DNA of 64,000 nucleotides. It comes from Prorocentrum cordatum. Its lineage: Eukaryota > Sar > Dinophyceae > Prorocentrales > Prorocentraceae. Made by a program: the position numbers and the translations under genes. Numbering within the stretch: position 1 is the stretch's first letter; each line of letters starts with the position of its first letter. The notes under the pieces were generated by a model. The model made no database searches, was not told where the DNA came from, and saw only the letters and a program-made list of their open reading frames with translations. The stretch covers positions 108,501-172,500 of the forward strand of contig CAUYUJ010016905.1 of assembly GCA_963575745.1 (NCBI GenBank), written 5' to 3'. Positions 20,921 through 31,189 of this stretch are shown here, piece after piece.

Positions 20921-22690
20921 TCAACTGCTGCCCGTCGCGACTGCCTTTAAAACGCCAGCCCAGGCGAACTTGCTTGTCTTATGACATCGTCTTAACCCTC
21001 GGCGCAAGTCGAAAAGATCTGGAACTTGCTCGAACCCCAAACCGTTCCAAGAATTCGCTGCAGCCTCTGTCCAAAGCTTTCTCTCGAGACTCGTGGCCAG
21101 AGCCTCTCGGATCACGGCGAGGTCGACTTTGCCTCTGCCAAGGAGTGACTCATCGATAGCGAACCGCTCCCCCATGTCACTCTCCCACGCCCAAGGCCCC
21201 CAAGGTTCCCATCCTAGGTCGAACAACGCGGCAATGGTGGCTGCAGCTGGCGTGGCGACCCCTCTCCAGCGATTCTTAGCAGGTTCGTCTCTAAGCGTGG
21301 CGAGAACTTTCCTCCAGACCCTGCGGACCCTGTCAGTGTGAAAACTCATGTCTGCCAGGGTCAAGAACCACGCTTCTACTGTGTCGAACAAGGCCAGACA
21401 TGCTGGATCTCTCATACCGCACTCGAGCGCGAAAAGTCCGACGAGGCACCTTCCCACCATCGCGACCCCCCGCCCGGCAGACGACCTCCTCCACCTCAGA
21501 ACTACCGAGGGCGCGGTACCGCGTACCTTGTCAGAGTATCGCGATTTGGTAAAGGCCGCTCTCAGGGCAATCTTCTTAGCCCATCGTTTGCACAGCATGT
21601 TGCCTTTCGAGAGCTTCTGTAGCTTGCTGAGCCCCCGAGCCGCAGCAGCACGACGCGAAGACTGCTCGGGACGAGCTGCACTGACCCTGCCCAGATCGAT
21701 TCCTTGATCCGCTGCAACGAGCTTGACCTGTCTCACTACTGGGCCATTGCTGCGTTAGAACAAATGAGGCTGGGTTTGCTAGCCATGGACAGGTGGGCCC
21801 CTTCTAAGCGTCGGACTAGCTTGAGGCCAGCTTGAGGAAGTTGCGAAACACATGCTTGCTCGTGCCGCGATATGCACTGTGCGATGTCCCCGACCCAAGT
21901 GCGCAGACTAGGTTCACCTGGTGCGCCAGTAGCTAACTGCGCACAGATGTGATGCAAGCCAGCTCTGCCCAGGTCCACAGCTCCACTGATCTCTGGGATG
22001 AGCGGCAACTCAGGGTCCACAGGTGGCGAATACACGCCATTGTCTCTCAAGAAACGCATAACCATATGAACTTGCAGCTCAAGAACGAGATAGCACAGAA
22101 GGAAATTCAGCTCAACTGCATTCTCCTGGATGAGATCCCAGCGAAGACTATCGTAGAACCCTGTCACATCCCAGAGCAAACTGCCACTCTGGAAATCAGG
22201 GAAGCTCGACTTGGCCGCTTCCTCGGCTCGAAAGAGCCTAATCACCGCCACCTGTAAAGCCGACGAGCCTACCAGCGCCGTGTCCCACGACCCCCCAGTT
22301 TCCTTCGCCCATGCGGCCCTGTCGGAGTTGAGCACTCCACCCCAAAAACGGACCAGCCATGCGAGGAGCCCGACAGCCCTATCGGCTTGCAGGTCCTTGA
22401 CTTGCAACGTGATTAGAATGACCAGTACTTGCAAGGGCCAGCAGCAGTGGCGCTCTACCTCGGGGAGCAGGTCTGCTAGATCCTGGAGCCCCGCTCTGGA
22501 GAGCCGTACCAAATCTCGCTTGGGCATCTGATCTACACCTTTTGCTCTATCGGGGAGCGCTGCGACTAGCTTCGCGAGGTGCTCAACAATGATGGGCCGA
22601 GGTTCGAGAGCCTTAGCGCGTGGCTGTGCTCTTCTCCAGAGGGCAAAGACTGAGTCGAAACTGGTCGGGCCCCCCTTCCACTCGAGGCTT
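20921..22690 (-). pseudogene. E2 reverse transcriptase and connection region
   Basis: 22690-21736 is open from FDSVFALWRRAQP through the fingers and palm. WDVTGFYDSLRWDL holds motif A with its Asp. Motif C reads LRTWVGDIAQ, with Gly where the first catalytic Asp belongs, followed by LSMASKPSLICSN. The frame stops at TAG, and the protein continues one base back from 21736 to 20921 (KLVAADQGIDLGRV, SRRAAAARGLSKLQ, TIAALFDLGWEPWGP), the connection region typical of this dinoflagellate RT family. Loss of the motif C Asp and the frameshift predict no polymerase activity. Confidence 0.8.
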
Positions 22691-22997
22691 CAAATCCCCC
22701 CCCCCCCCGGCCTCCACGCGCCGGCAGGGGCCCGAGGCCCCCCCCACACCAAAAAACAAAACCAAAAAAACGCCCTCATCTCCCAGAAGAACACAGGCTT
22801 ATCCTTTAAATGACGACACAATCCTCTGCCCCCCACCTGGTCTTGTTGCATGACCCACTGGTGGAACGCACCGAGGCTGGCGTGCAGGACAGAGCGCTGG
22901 GCACGGACGGAGTTCCGGCATGCTTGCCTGCTGAGGCTCCTAATGGAGTCATCCGTGGGCTTCCAAACAACCCTGAGGCTGCGGCCCCGCTTGGCTC

Positions 22998-23981
22998 TCA
23001 AGGCGGGCGTGAGCGGCAGCGCCGGGGGAACATGCAATGTGGCCGACAACCCACAAGGCGCCCGCCTAACCTACGGGCATTGCTGGGCCCTCTGGTTTTC
23101 AGGTGCCCCACGAGATCAGCCGAAATGAAGTCGGCAGAGGACCACCGATGGGCGACGGGATCTCCAGAGGAAACGAAGTGTGCACCCTGGGCCTCCAGCC
23201 TTCTGCGGAGCTCTTGGAGGGCGCCCCTGCCCCTGTACTTGCCTTGGTCCGTAGAGCGCACATATAGCATGGTACAAAAGAAAGACTCACACTTCACAGT
23301 CCGAGCCTCGAACTTTTCACCCATCGCAAGGGCTGCTGCTGGATCCAGCTGGAACGCCTTCGAGTCGAGGATGTACTGCGGTGGCGCGCGGTGCTCCGAC
23401 TCTCCTGCCAACGTGCGCCATAGCCTGTCCCATGCCTCTGGTGGGGCCCCGAGCAATCAGCATGCCGCCGCAGCAGCCGACTGGCGAGCCTCGCCAGGTG
23501 GAGGGGCGGGGTCTGCAGAGGACCCATCCTCTGCACCCGCCGCCGCGCCTCCAGGAGGGGCGGGGTCTGCGGAGGCACTCGCCTAGGCACCCTGCGCCGC
23601 GCCTCCAGCATCCACTGCCCCCTGGTCGCCGAACTGCTCCGCGATCCCATCTCCAGTCGAGCCCCCGCCATCCTGGTCGCTGCCCTCCTCCTCGCCAAGC
23701 CCCCATTCCTGTGGCCCAAAGTTCTGCAGGGGCGGTGGTATCTTGAACCTCGTCGGCTCGCGGGAGGCGGGCGGCGTTCTGACTCGCAAATATGGTCCCT
23801 CAGCCTCGGCAATCTGGCGGAGAACACGTTGTCGCGATCGTTTAATGTCTGGGTCCGCCTGCCGCCTTGGCCTCGGTGGAAACTGGAATCTCTGCGGCGT
23901 CTTCGGGGCCCATATCTGTGCTGTCTCCAATGTTAGCCGCAATCTGGTCATAGCGCAGAAATGCGTTTTCTCCGCTAACAA
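22998..23981 (-). pseudogene. E2 linker between endonuclease and RT (two frames)
   Basis: 23981-23583 reads Pro/Arg-rich (PRPRRQADPDIKRSR). 23456-22998 reads PPEAWDRLWRTLAGESEH and RRLEAQGAHFVSSGDPVAH. These are coding-like by composition and match the linker position of E5, but no catalytic domain is present. A frameshift lies between about 23460 and 23590. Confidence 0.5.
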
Positions 23982-24448
23982 GATTCGTCACCCACCTCCA
24001 TCGAGAGCACAAGCCTGACCACAGACGGGGAAGTGACTGCGTAGTCGGTCATGCGCTTCTGACCTGCTGCGCACGCGCATTCCGAACCCTTGGGCACGCG
24101 AATAAGACCATCGACCAGCGAAGGCCACCCTGACTTCTGCAGTCCCAGCGGGGCCGCGCTGAAGCCGCCAATCACCAGCCAAGGTGTCTTGATAGACTGC
24201 AGCAACGTACCCAGCTGGATCAGGTTCGTGACATTCATACCATGGGCACCAACCTCGCTGGTAAGGTAAATGCCGAACACCGAAATTGACTGGCCTCCAA
24301 TCTTGAGCTGGCAACCCGCAAAATTTCGGAAGTCCACTCCTGACATGGTCGTCTTGGGCCCCTGAACCTGACGGAGGCCCGCCTGCATCTGCGCCTGGCT
24401 AGCAAGATGTCTGCAACTCCGAAACGGGTATCTCTTACGAGCTCCCAT
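23975..24448 (-). pseudogene. E2 EEP endonuclease domain, catalytic site mutated
   Basis: VFGIYLTSEVGAHGMN, LLQSIKTPWLVIGGFSAAP and KRMTDYAVTS have the layout of the C-terminal half of the apurinic-type endonuclease used by LINEs to nick target DNA. The conserved GDFN is GGFS here, so the catalytic Asp is lost. The N-terminal half is not clearly readable. The linker to the RT continues at 23981-23583 (IPPPLQNFGPQEWGLG) and 23456-22998. Confidence 0.65.
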
Positions 24449-25004
24449 GGAAATTCCGCCCGCCTGGTTGACATTCTTGAGCGGACATGCTGGTGCAACA
24501 ATGGGCTGGTATCCTAATCAACTCCACTCGCGCAGAACTTCCGTGCGCTGGTCTGACATCGCATGCAACCCTGGCTGGATGATAGTGTCATGCACGCACT
24601 CACGAATGGGACACTTGCATGCTGGTCCCCATCCTGACAAGCTCCACATGCGCAGCGTCTTGGCGTCGTCACCCCCGCGGCGCTTCCGTCTGCTGGTTCG
24701 CTCGCGTCGTCTGCGCCATGCCGTCGGCCTCCTCCTGCTGACGATTGGCTGCTCCGCGCAGCTGGCCTCCGCTCGCGCTGCTGGCAGACGCCGCCGCGGG
24801 GGCGCGAGGGGCGGGGCCCGCGGGGCAGCCACGCCCCGCACCCTTTGCCGCCCCACCTCGGCCCTCGCCAGGGGCGGGGTCTGCAGGGCTCTCCGCCTCT
24901 GCGCCCGTCGCCGCGCCTGGCTCCGCTGGCGCTGCCTCCTGAACGTGAACGGTGCCTCCATTGCCCTCGCGCTTCTTTCTGGCCCGCTCCGGGGCGTCGG
25001 CCAT

Positions 25005-25454
25005 TCAGGCCTTCTGCCCCTGCAGCTGCGCATTGATCTGGCCGTGAGACTCACGGGCCGCCTTCAGGAGCATCGCCCGAAGGTCCCCCTTGGCTTTCTC
25101 GAGGATGTCTCGATCCTGCTGCGCCAGCCTGGGCCCTTCCAGATCGGTTCCCGGACTGATCTCCAAGCCCGTCCTCCCATCGAGCACCTCCTGGATATCC
25201 AGCACCGCGCCGCGCAGAACTGGCTCCTCAGACGGGAGGAGCACTCGGGCCCGCTCGATCTCTTCCTTCTCGGCGGCCACCACCTCCTCCGTGCACGCGC
25301 TGAACTTCTCCCGGCACCGCTCCAGCTCCTGCGTGGCACGCATCCACTGCTCCTTCGCGGTCTCCAGCGCCTTGCGGCAGCGCTGAAGCCCGGCGGTGGC
25401 CATCTGGAGATCCTGTCCCGGCGGCTCGGGCTCGGGCTCTGGCGGCCGCTGCAA
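25005..25454 (-). pseudogene. E2 N-terminal coiled-coil segment
   Basis: Open for 149 codons. RKALETAKEQWMRATQELER and the following EEVVAAEKEEIERAR predict a long coiled coil. E5 carries a similar segment in the same place relative to the endonuclease (45563-44793). Probably the multimerising, RNA-binding part of the polyprotein. Upstream (25454-25960) only a Gly/Arg-rich frame without a recognisable domain is seen, and downstream (25000-24500) lies a Pro/Ala/Arg-rich linker. The frame changes before the endonuclease. Confidence 0.6.
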
Positions 25455-25963
25455 GACCGCGACGAGAGATTACACTGCCTCCTTCGCGTTGGAATCTGCA
25501 CCCTTCCCGCCGCCAAGCTCTGCTGCAATTGCCTACAACTGTTGGGGATGCACTGGCGAGGTGTCCCACGGCAGGGTTGCGAACAAGAGGACCATCGCGA
25601 GCATGGGACCTAGCGCCACACTCGCACAACCCCTGTTTCGCCTTGAGCCGATCTTGGAACGACCACCTGCCGCGCTCCAAACATGACACCATCGGTCGTG
25701 ACCGCTGGCGCCCCCGCCACACACTGGGGGCGCGTGGCTGGCCTCGACTGCCCGCCAACGGCGGATACACGCTGCGATTCCACCACTCACCGTAACCCCT
25801 TGCAGGCCGCTGCTTGGCCCACGGGGCGGGGCGATAACCATTCGGCGCCATGCACGCTCCGCAATGCGTTCCAAAAAACGGGGCAAAGCCCAAGTCCAGC
25901 ACCAGAAACTCCTGGCTGCTCGCTGTCGGGGCCGTCTCTCCCCAGTGCCAAAACTCTGGTCCG

Positions 25964-26006
25964 CTGAGCCACAACGGCTGCGAACTTGGGCCAGAATAGC
26001 TACGGG
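25964..26006 (-). other. Two degenerate spliced leaders at the 5' end of E2
   Basis: Minus strand 26005-25985 matches DinoSL with three substitutions in 21 nt (CCGTAGCTA, TTCTGG, CCCAAG). A second, also nearly full-length, follows at 25984-25964 (TTCGCAGCCG, TTGTGGCTCAG). They sit exactly at the insertion boundary. Confidence 0.8.
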
Positions 26007-26010
26007 GGCT

Positions 26011-26021
26011 CCGAAGAGGCC
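26011..26021. repeat. Target-site duplication, right copy (E2)
   Basis: CCGAAGAGGCC. Immediately after it the duplicated repeat resumes with GCGAGAGAACCCC, as in uninterrupted copy 1 near 17683. Confidence 0.85.
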
Positions 26022-26310
26022 GCGAGAGAACCCCGAGAGAACCGCAAGAGGGCCCCGAGAAGACCCCAAGACGGCTGCCAGAGGCTTCGTCGTCGTCGCC
26101 CTCCTCCTCATCCTCTTCGTTGTTGTTTTCCTCCTCGCCCTCCTTCTCATCCTCCCCGTCCTCATCCTCGACCTCATTCTCGGCCTCGTCCTCCTCGTCC
26201 TCCTCCTCCTCCTCCGCCTCCTCCCCCTCCTCCTCCCCCCCCCCCTCCTCCTCCTCCTCCTCCTCCTCTTGCCCCCCCTGCTCTTCCCCCTCCTCTCCCT
26301 CATCATCATC
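26022..26310. repeat. 1.78-kb tandem duplication, copy 2 (right part)
   Basis: Continuation of 17983-19529 after the E2 insertion. It repeats CCCCAAGACGGCTGCCAGAG and then a (CCT)n tract (26090-26285), as at 17720-17960. It diverges after about 26310. Confidence 0.85.
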
Positions 26311-26763
26311 GCCACCAACGCCACCGCCGGCGCCGCCATGGTCGGAAGGGCGGGGGCCCTCAGAGGCAGGAAGGGCGCCCTCGCAGAGGAGGGGCCCGCC
26401 GGAGGGCGGGGGTTCAAGACGACGCTGAAAGCGCGCCGGGCAACCGCTCAGAACCCCGCCGCCAAGCCCTGTCCAGGGCGCGCCCCAAGGCGAGCGGTCG
26501 ACGGTCTCCGAGCGGGGAGGTCTTCCGAGCGGGCGTCACGGAGCCGCTGCCGCGGCACGAGGCACCGCAGAGGGCGCGGCCTCGCGGGGCGGCCGTTCTC
26601 CTGACCGCGCCCCCCTCTCCTCGATGATGGCCTGATGGAGTTCCTGGGAGGCCTTCCTCGCGTCGCCCATCACTTGCCGCCTCGGATCCTCGGGCGCCAT
26701 GTGGATCCGGAGGGCTTCGTCGCGCCCGCTGAGGTCGCCCGCCACCCGCGGCACGCCCGCGGG
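26311..26763. other. GC-rich spacer, no gene seen
   Basis: Open frames are Ala/Arg/Gly-rich on both strands, as expected from base composition, without a domain. Confidence 0.35.
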
Positions 26764-27873
26764 TCAAGTTCTCCAGTCGCGGGGGTGCGCGGCAGCCAGC
26801 GCTCCCGCCAGCGCGCGCGCGAGCGTGGTTCCCGACCCGAAGGGTCGCGTTGAGCCCCGCCGCTGCCGGCGCCCTCTCAGCTGCCTCCTGGCCCTCCCGC
26901 CAGAGCGCGGGCGCGGGCCCCCGCCCCGAAGGGTCGCGTGGATCCCCGCCGTTGCCGGCGCCCCCCTCAGCGGGCCGCCTCCTTGCCCTCCCGCCAGCGC
27001 GCGGGCGCGTCCGAACGAAACTGCCCGCGAACTTAACGGGCGCCCTGGGCCTCCGTCGTCTGCCGGTCGCGAGCTTGACCGCCCGCGCCCACGGAGGCGC
27101 CCTTCTTGCAAGACCTGTCGACGCTGGAAGTCCAGGCGCACGCGGCCCCCACGGGCGGTCTCTCCCTGACGAGGACCGTCGCTGCTACGCCCTGGCGTCT
27201 CTGGCCAGCCGCCCTCTCGCCCGCGCGAGCGGCGCCGCGCTCGACCGTCTCCAGGCACCAGTTGGCCCGCCGAGCCGCTCTCACCCCTGGGAAGCGCATG
27301 GTGAGGGTGGTGTAGTCGCAGCGGGGGGCCGATCCAGACCGACCCGAGGCCGCTTCGCAAATTGGCCTTCTGCCCCAGGAGCCCGAAGCCGCCGACGCGG
27401 ATGACCCCGATGAGGGCAAGCCGCTTCCCGCGTCGCTCCGAGCCGATCGTCTCTAATCCGTCGGCGTGGACGAGCTGCACCACGGGCCAGACGCTGCCCA
27501 GTCTGCGGGGGGATCGCCGCAGCGCGGTGCCGAACCACATGGCCCACCGCGCCCGGGCGCTGGAGATGCCGAAAGTGCTGACGGTGTTACCGTAGATCTT
27601 GCCCTCGAACTCGCCGGCCAATGTGCCCCGCTCGTCCTCGCGAGTCTTGCCGGGCCGATGCGCGCGTTTGGCGTTGGTGACGAGCGCACAGAACGTTTCG
27701 TGACAGCCCTTGTCGTGATCCAGGATTTTTTTTTCCCCCGCTGGCCTCGGCGCCCCCTGGCGGCTCCCGCATCGGATCCGACTGTTCGCGGTGACATCGC
27801 GCGTGCCGACGTGCACGAGTCGCCTCTCGTCGCTCGCGCCCTCCAGAACCGCCAACGCTGCTCCTCGAACCAC
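26764..27873 (-). CDS. Unrecognised ORF, 369 codons, probably decayed at its C-terminus
   Basis: I do not recognise this protein. Residues about 1-220 look coding: CHETFCALVTNAKRAHRPG, RGTLAGEFEGKIYGNTV, WFGTALRRSPRRLGSVWPV and QLVHADGLETIGSE have mixed composition with spaced aromatics. From about 27290 leftward it becomes Gly/Arg repeat-like, and a neighbouring frame (27419-27033) may carry the true continuation. An upstream segment in another frame (LAPGTPHEVEHEWFEEQRW, near 27900) may be its N-terminus. It lies between simple repeats with no conserved neighbour, so a mobile-element origin is possible. Confidence 0.4.
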   Translation of the reverse strand: MVRGAALAVLEGASDERRLVHVGTRDVTANSRIRCGSRQGAPRPAGEKKILDHDKGCHETFCALVTNAKRAHRPGKTREDERGTLAGEFEGKIYGNTVSTFGISSARARWAMWFGTALRRSPRRLGSVWPVVQLVHADGLETIGSERRGKRLALIGVIRVGGFGLLGQKANLRSGLGSVWIGPPLRLHHPHHALPRGESGSAGQLVPGDGRARRRSRGREGGWPETPGRSSDGPRQGETARGGRVRLDFQRRQVLQEGRLRGRGRSSSRPADDGGPGRPLSSRAVSFGRARALAGGQGGGPLRGAPATAGIHATLRGGGPRPRSGGRARRQLRGRRQRRGSTRPFGSGTTLARALAGALAAAHPRDWRT

Positions 27874-29465
27874 TCATGCTCGACTTCGTGAGGTGTTCCT
27901 GGAGCCAGTTGCTGTGGTCCACCACGCTGCTGTGCTTGCCCGATTCTGGGATGGCTGCGCGGCCGCCTCCTGGTCGAGTTGCACGACGCGGGGGGCGAAA
28001 CGCGCGCGGGCTGGCCTCCCGTGCCGAAGGGTCGCATGGACCCCTGCAGAATCACACGCCCATGAAGGGCGTTCCCGAAAGGGCCTCGCCTTCGAAGAGT
28101 CCGTGGACTGGAACCCCGCCTGCGGCGGAGACGAGCCCGCGGACGGCGGCGAAAGTAAACCGAGGGCGCCTTCGCTGGCGGAGGCCAGCGGAAAGTCAAC
28201 AGAAGCAAATGTCCCCATAAGAAGAGAAGTCAAACGGTCAATGCTGGCATTCTCGATTTTCCTGGGCCAGGCATGCAGATTCGCCGCGGCAAGATCTGCC
28301 AGCAGCCAGATTGACTTTGGCATTGCCTCGACTGCTGGCGCTCCCACTTGAAAGATGTGAGGTGGCCCGGGATCCTCTCAGACAGCGAAGCACGGACGCG
28401 GATGGGACTTCAGGTTAGTGAAGATGACTTTGACCTCGCGCGGGGCCGCATGCTCAAGTCGATCTTAGATGGGCGCCTTGCATGAAGACGGCAGGACCGC
28501 GCGTGCTTCTGCGGCTGCTGCTCGGCTTCAGGTACGCAAGGGATTAATCGCGGCTTGTTCCTCGCTGCCCCTGAAATGGCGAGGGGTGGGCGACAACTGG
28601 ACCGCAAGAACGAATGCATCATGCATTTCGATACCAAGTACGATCGACCCGTGAGAATCTTCGCTGCGAGCGTCGACGCGCCTTGATGAGATCAGCGCGG
28701 AGGCGTGGGACTGCGGGGGATGCGACCGCACCGCACAAGCACTGCACTACGGATCAGGAGGCGCGCAGAAAAAAAAACAGACGCCCAGATGCCAGAAGAA
28801 ATCAACCGCTTGGCTCTGGCCTGGATCTTCTGTGAAATCTGGACTCGACAAAAGGACTGCACAGACCGTGACCTTCGGCATTGGAGGGCATGTTCTGACC
28901 GCTTCGCTGGACCAGACCCGCCGCGCATGACGATGCGCATCGCTCTCGAGGATATGCTCGCTGACTGGCCTCAAGATCTCGAGGACAAGCGCCGCGAACG
29001 CATGCTGGAATACCGCGGAGCGGCCCAACTGGCAAAAGCTCGACAGGGTCAACCAGGTGAGCTGGACCAAGAGGTACTACCCGTCGACCGGAAAAAGTAG
29101 ATAGAACAATGAAGCAGGAGGGCGTTCGAAGTAGGTCGGGTTTCTGCCCACCCCCTGAAGAGGAAGGACAAGGAAAACACGCTCGATGATAGAAGTAGGA
29201 AGGCGCCTGAAGTAGATTGGGATCTGGGAATCCAACAGCACTTACTTTCAACGACCAGCGTGGAAGAACAACTCGTGGAGCGCCGCGCTGCCGCCGTCGG
29301 GCGATCCATCGCTCGGCCCCACAGGGGGAGCGGCGCAGAGCTGCAGACGCAGTGCCGGGCCTGCCGGCCCCGGGCCTTTGAAGAGACCGAATGCCACCGC
29401 CTTCTGCCCGGGGCGAGGGCGAGGACGCTTCGCGACAGCTGCGTTAGCGGTCGTTAACCGGCGGC
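27874..29465 (+). other. Mostly unassigned; possible 131-codon plus-strand ORF at 28705-29100
   Basis: The frame 28705-29100 contains a plausible protein segment: INRLALAWIFCEIWTRQKD, ALEDMLADWPQDLEDKRRER, LEYRGAAQLAKARQGQ. It is charged with regular Trp and Leu spacing, but no family is recognised and no start context supports it. The rest of the interval has no supported gene. Confidence 0.3.
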
Positions 29466-29652
29466 GGGCGAGAGGGGGGGGCGAGAAGGAGAAGGCCTTC
29501 TCAGAAGGCGACGGGGCTTCTCAGAAGGCCTCTGGCCTTCTGAATGTTCTTCTGCGTCCTTGAGAAGAGCCTCGGAAAATTCTCAGAAAAGGCCAGGGGA
29601 CTTCCGAACCTTCTGAGAAGGCCTTCTCCTTCTCGCTTCCCCCCCTCGCTCG
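29466..29652. repeat. Foldback repeat, copy 1
   Basis: A roughly 40-bp arm (GGGCGAGAAGGAGAAGGCC, TTCTCAGAAGG; 29476-29510) is inverted at 29604-29650 (CCTTCTGAGAAGGCCTTCTC...), separated by about 95 bp rich in CTTCTGA/GAAGGCC. It could form a long hairpin. No ORF. Confidence 0.7.
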
Positions 29653-30990
29653 CCGCCAATTTTCAACGGAGGCGGTGCTCAAGCGGCCGCCCCTTTGCGA
29701 ATGAGCGCGAGGTGGGGCGGCGCACCGAGGACGGGGCCCCCTCTGAGGACTCGCTGCCAAGGGCGGTCGACGGGAACGATCCTCTGGCTGGGCGACCCGC
29801 GCGGAGCGGCAGACTCATCCTGGCCCCGCGCGGGGGAGGGCTCGGAAGGAACAGGTCGCAACGACGGCAATGGGCGACAATGGCGACGACAACGACGACG
29901 ACGACGACAACGACGACCACGGTCGACGGTCGACGGTCGACGGCGGCGGAGGGCGGCGGTGGCGCGGCGCGCGGCGTGCCGGAGAGGCGCGCGGCCGACG
30001 GTGCTGTCGTCGTCGCCCATCGTCGCCCACTGCGGCAGGCATAGGCAAGGAGCGGGGCAGACTGACTCAGAAGTGGTGGAAGTCATGATCCACGTGATTC
30101 GAAAACAATGGGCGCGCCATGCTCGAACCGCGGGGTGGAATGCCCCGACTAGACGGGCACGAGACCACCCGCGACGCGATCGAATTGCGTTCCTGGGCCG
30201 CGCGGCAGAGTGGGCGGCTGACAAGCAAGAGAACGCGCCGCAATCAACGCTGGACCACGTGGGCGACGTCTTGCTGGACATGTTTAGGCGGCGCGCCTGG
30301 GGAGGAAGTGAGAGGGGGCGGCCTTATCAGGAGGCTTGGAAGTCCTGCGGCCTTCTGAAAAATTGCCCGAGCCTTCCCCGAAGACGCAGAACACTTCTCA
30401 AAGGCTGTGCGCTTCTGAGAGGTCCCGCCACTTTCTAGGAAGGCCTTCTCCTTCTCACTTCCCCCTCGACCGCCGCCGAGAATGGGCGGCTGACGGGCAA
30501 GACGAGAACGCACCGCAATCGACGCTGGACCACGCGGGCGAGTCTCGCTTCGGCAGGTTGCCCAATCGAAGGCGGAAGGAGGGGGGCAGACTGGCAGCGG
30601 CGGCCATGGGCGCTAGCCGCGTTCGTCTCGCCGTTACGGGCCCTCGCCTCGCCCGGCGAGGGCTCCTCGTTTCTCCTGGGGGGGCGGAAAGGGTGGACTG
30701 ACTCAGGGGGGAGGGACATCGAATTGGAATCGATCGGCGATGCATCGCCGAAAGATCGGCGATGGCCAGTCGACAGCGAAGCCACGTGTTCTGGGCGCGG
30801 TAGACTATCGGGACCCCATCGGCGATGAATGGGCGATTGGCGGTCGATGCGTTTCGCCCTGGGCCTATCCCCCCCCCCCGACATTGTCCGGATCTCCCGC
30901 TGCCATGGGATGCCCGAACATGGACAGGGACTGTCGCGCCTGGTGGATGCACTTCCTACAAGTGACCCCAACACCGACCATCCAGAATGG
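29653..30990. other. Spacer outside the foldback repeats, no supported gene
   Basis: Contains a short (GACGAC)n block near 29880-29930 and GC-rich frames on both strands. No family is recognised. Confidence 0.35.
30208..30541. repeat. Foldback-like repeat, copy 2, inside a 55-bp direct repeat
   Basis: 30300-30475 shares GGCCTTCTGA and AAGGCCTTCTCCTTCTCACTTCC with copy 1 in a similar inverted arrangement. It is bracketed by a direct repeat (GCGGCTGAC...CGCAATC(A/G)ACGCTGGACCACG) at 30208-30262 and 30486-30541. Confidence 0.6.
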
Positions 30991-31189
30991 TTTAAGCTGA
31001 CACGTGGCGGTAGGAGCACAGCTGGGCGTCGCGAAGCCAAGTGGCACGAGCAGCTCCGGCCGAGATGAGGCGCTGGTTGCGCTGCCTAAAGGGGACCGCA
31101 GCGCGGCTACGTGGGATGGCTTCAAGAGAGAGAGAGAGAGAACAAACAAAACAATCCCGAATCTTATTATCAGTCAACGACTGTCTGGA

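Larger units (their letters stand above)
19530..26007 (-). mobile_element. Complete non-LTR retrotransposon insertion E2 (decayed)
   Basis: The boundaries follow from the interrupted duplicate. Copy 1 reads continuously from ...CTAAGCCCCGAAAAGGCC into GCGAGAGAACCCC. In copy 2 these halves are 6.5 kb apart, and the 11-bp word CCGAAGAGGCC is present on both sides (19519-19529 and 26011-26021). The insert reads leftward. It starts with leader copies, then a coiled-coil segment, EEP, linker, RT, Cys/His motif, RNase H and a C-terminal zinc finger, and ends ...GAAAGAATCAA with no poly(A). Numerous frameshifts and mutated catalytic sites show it is inactive. Confidence 0.9.
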
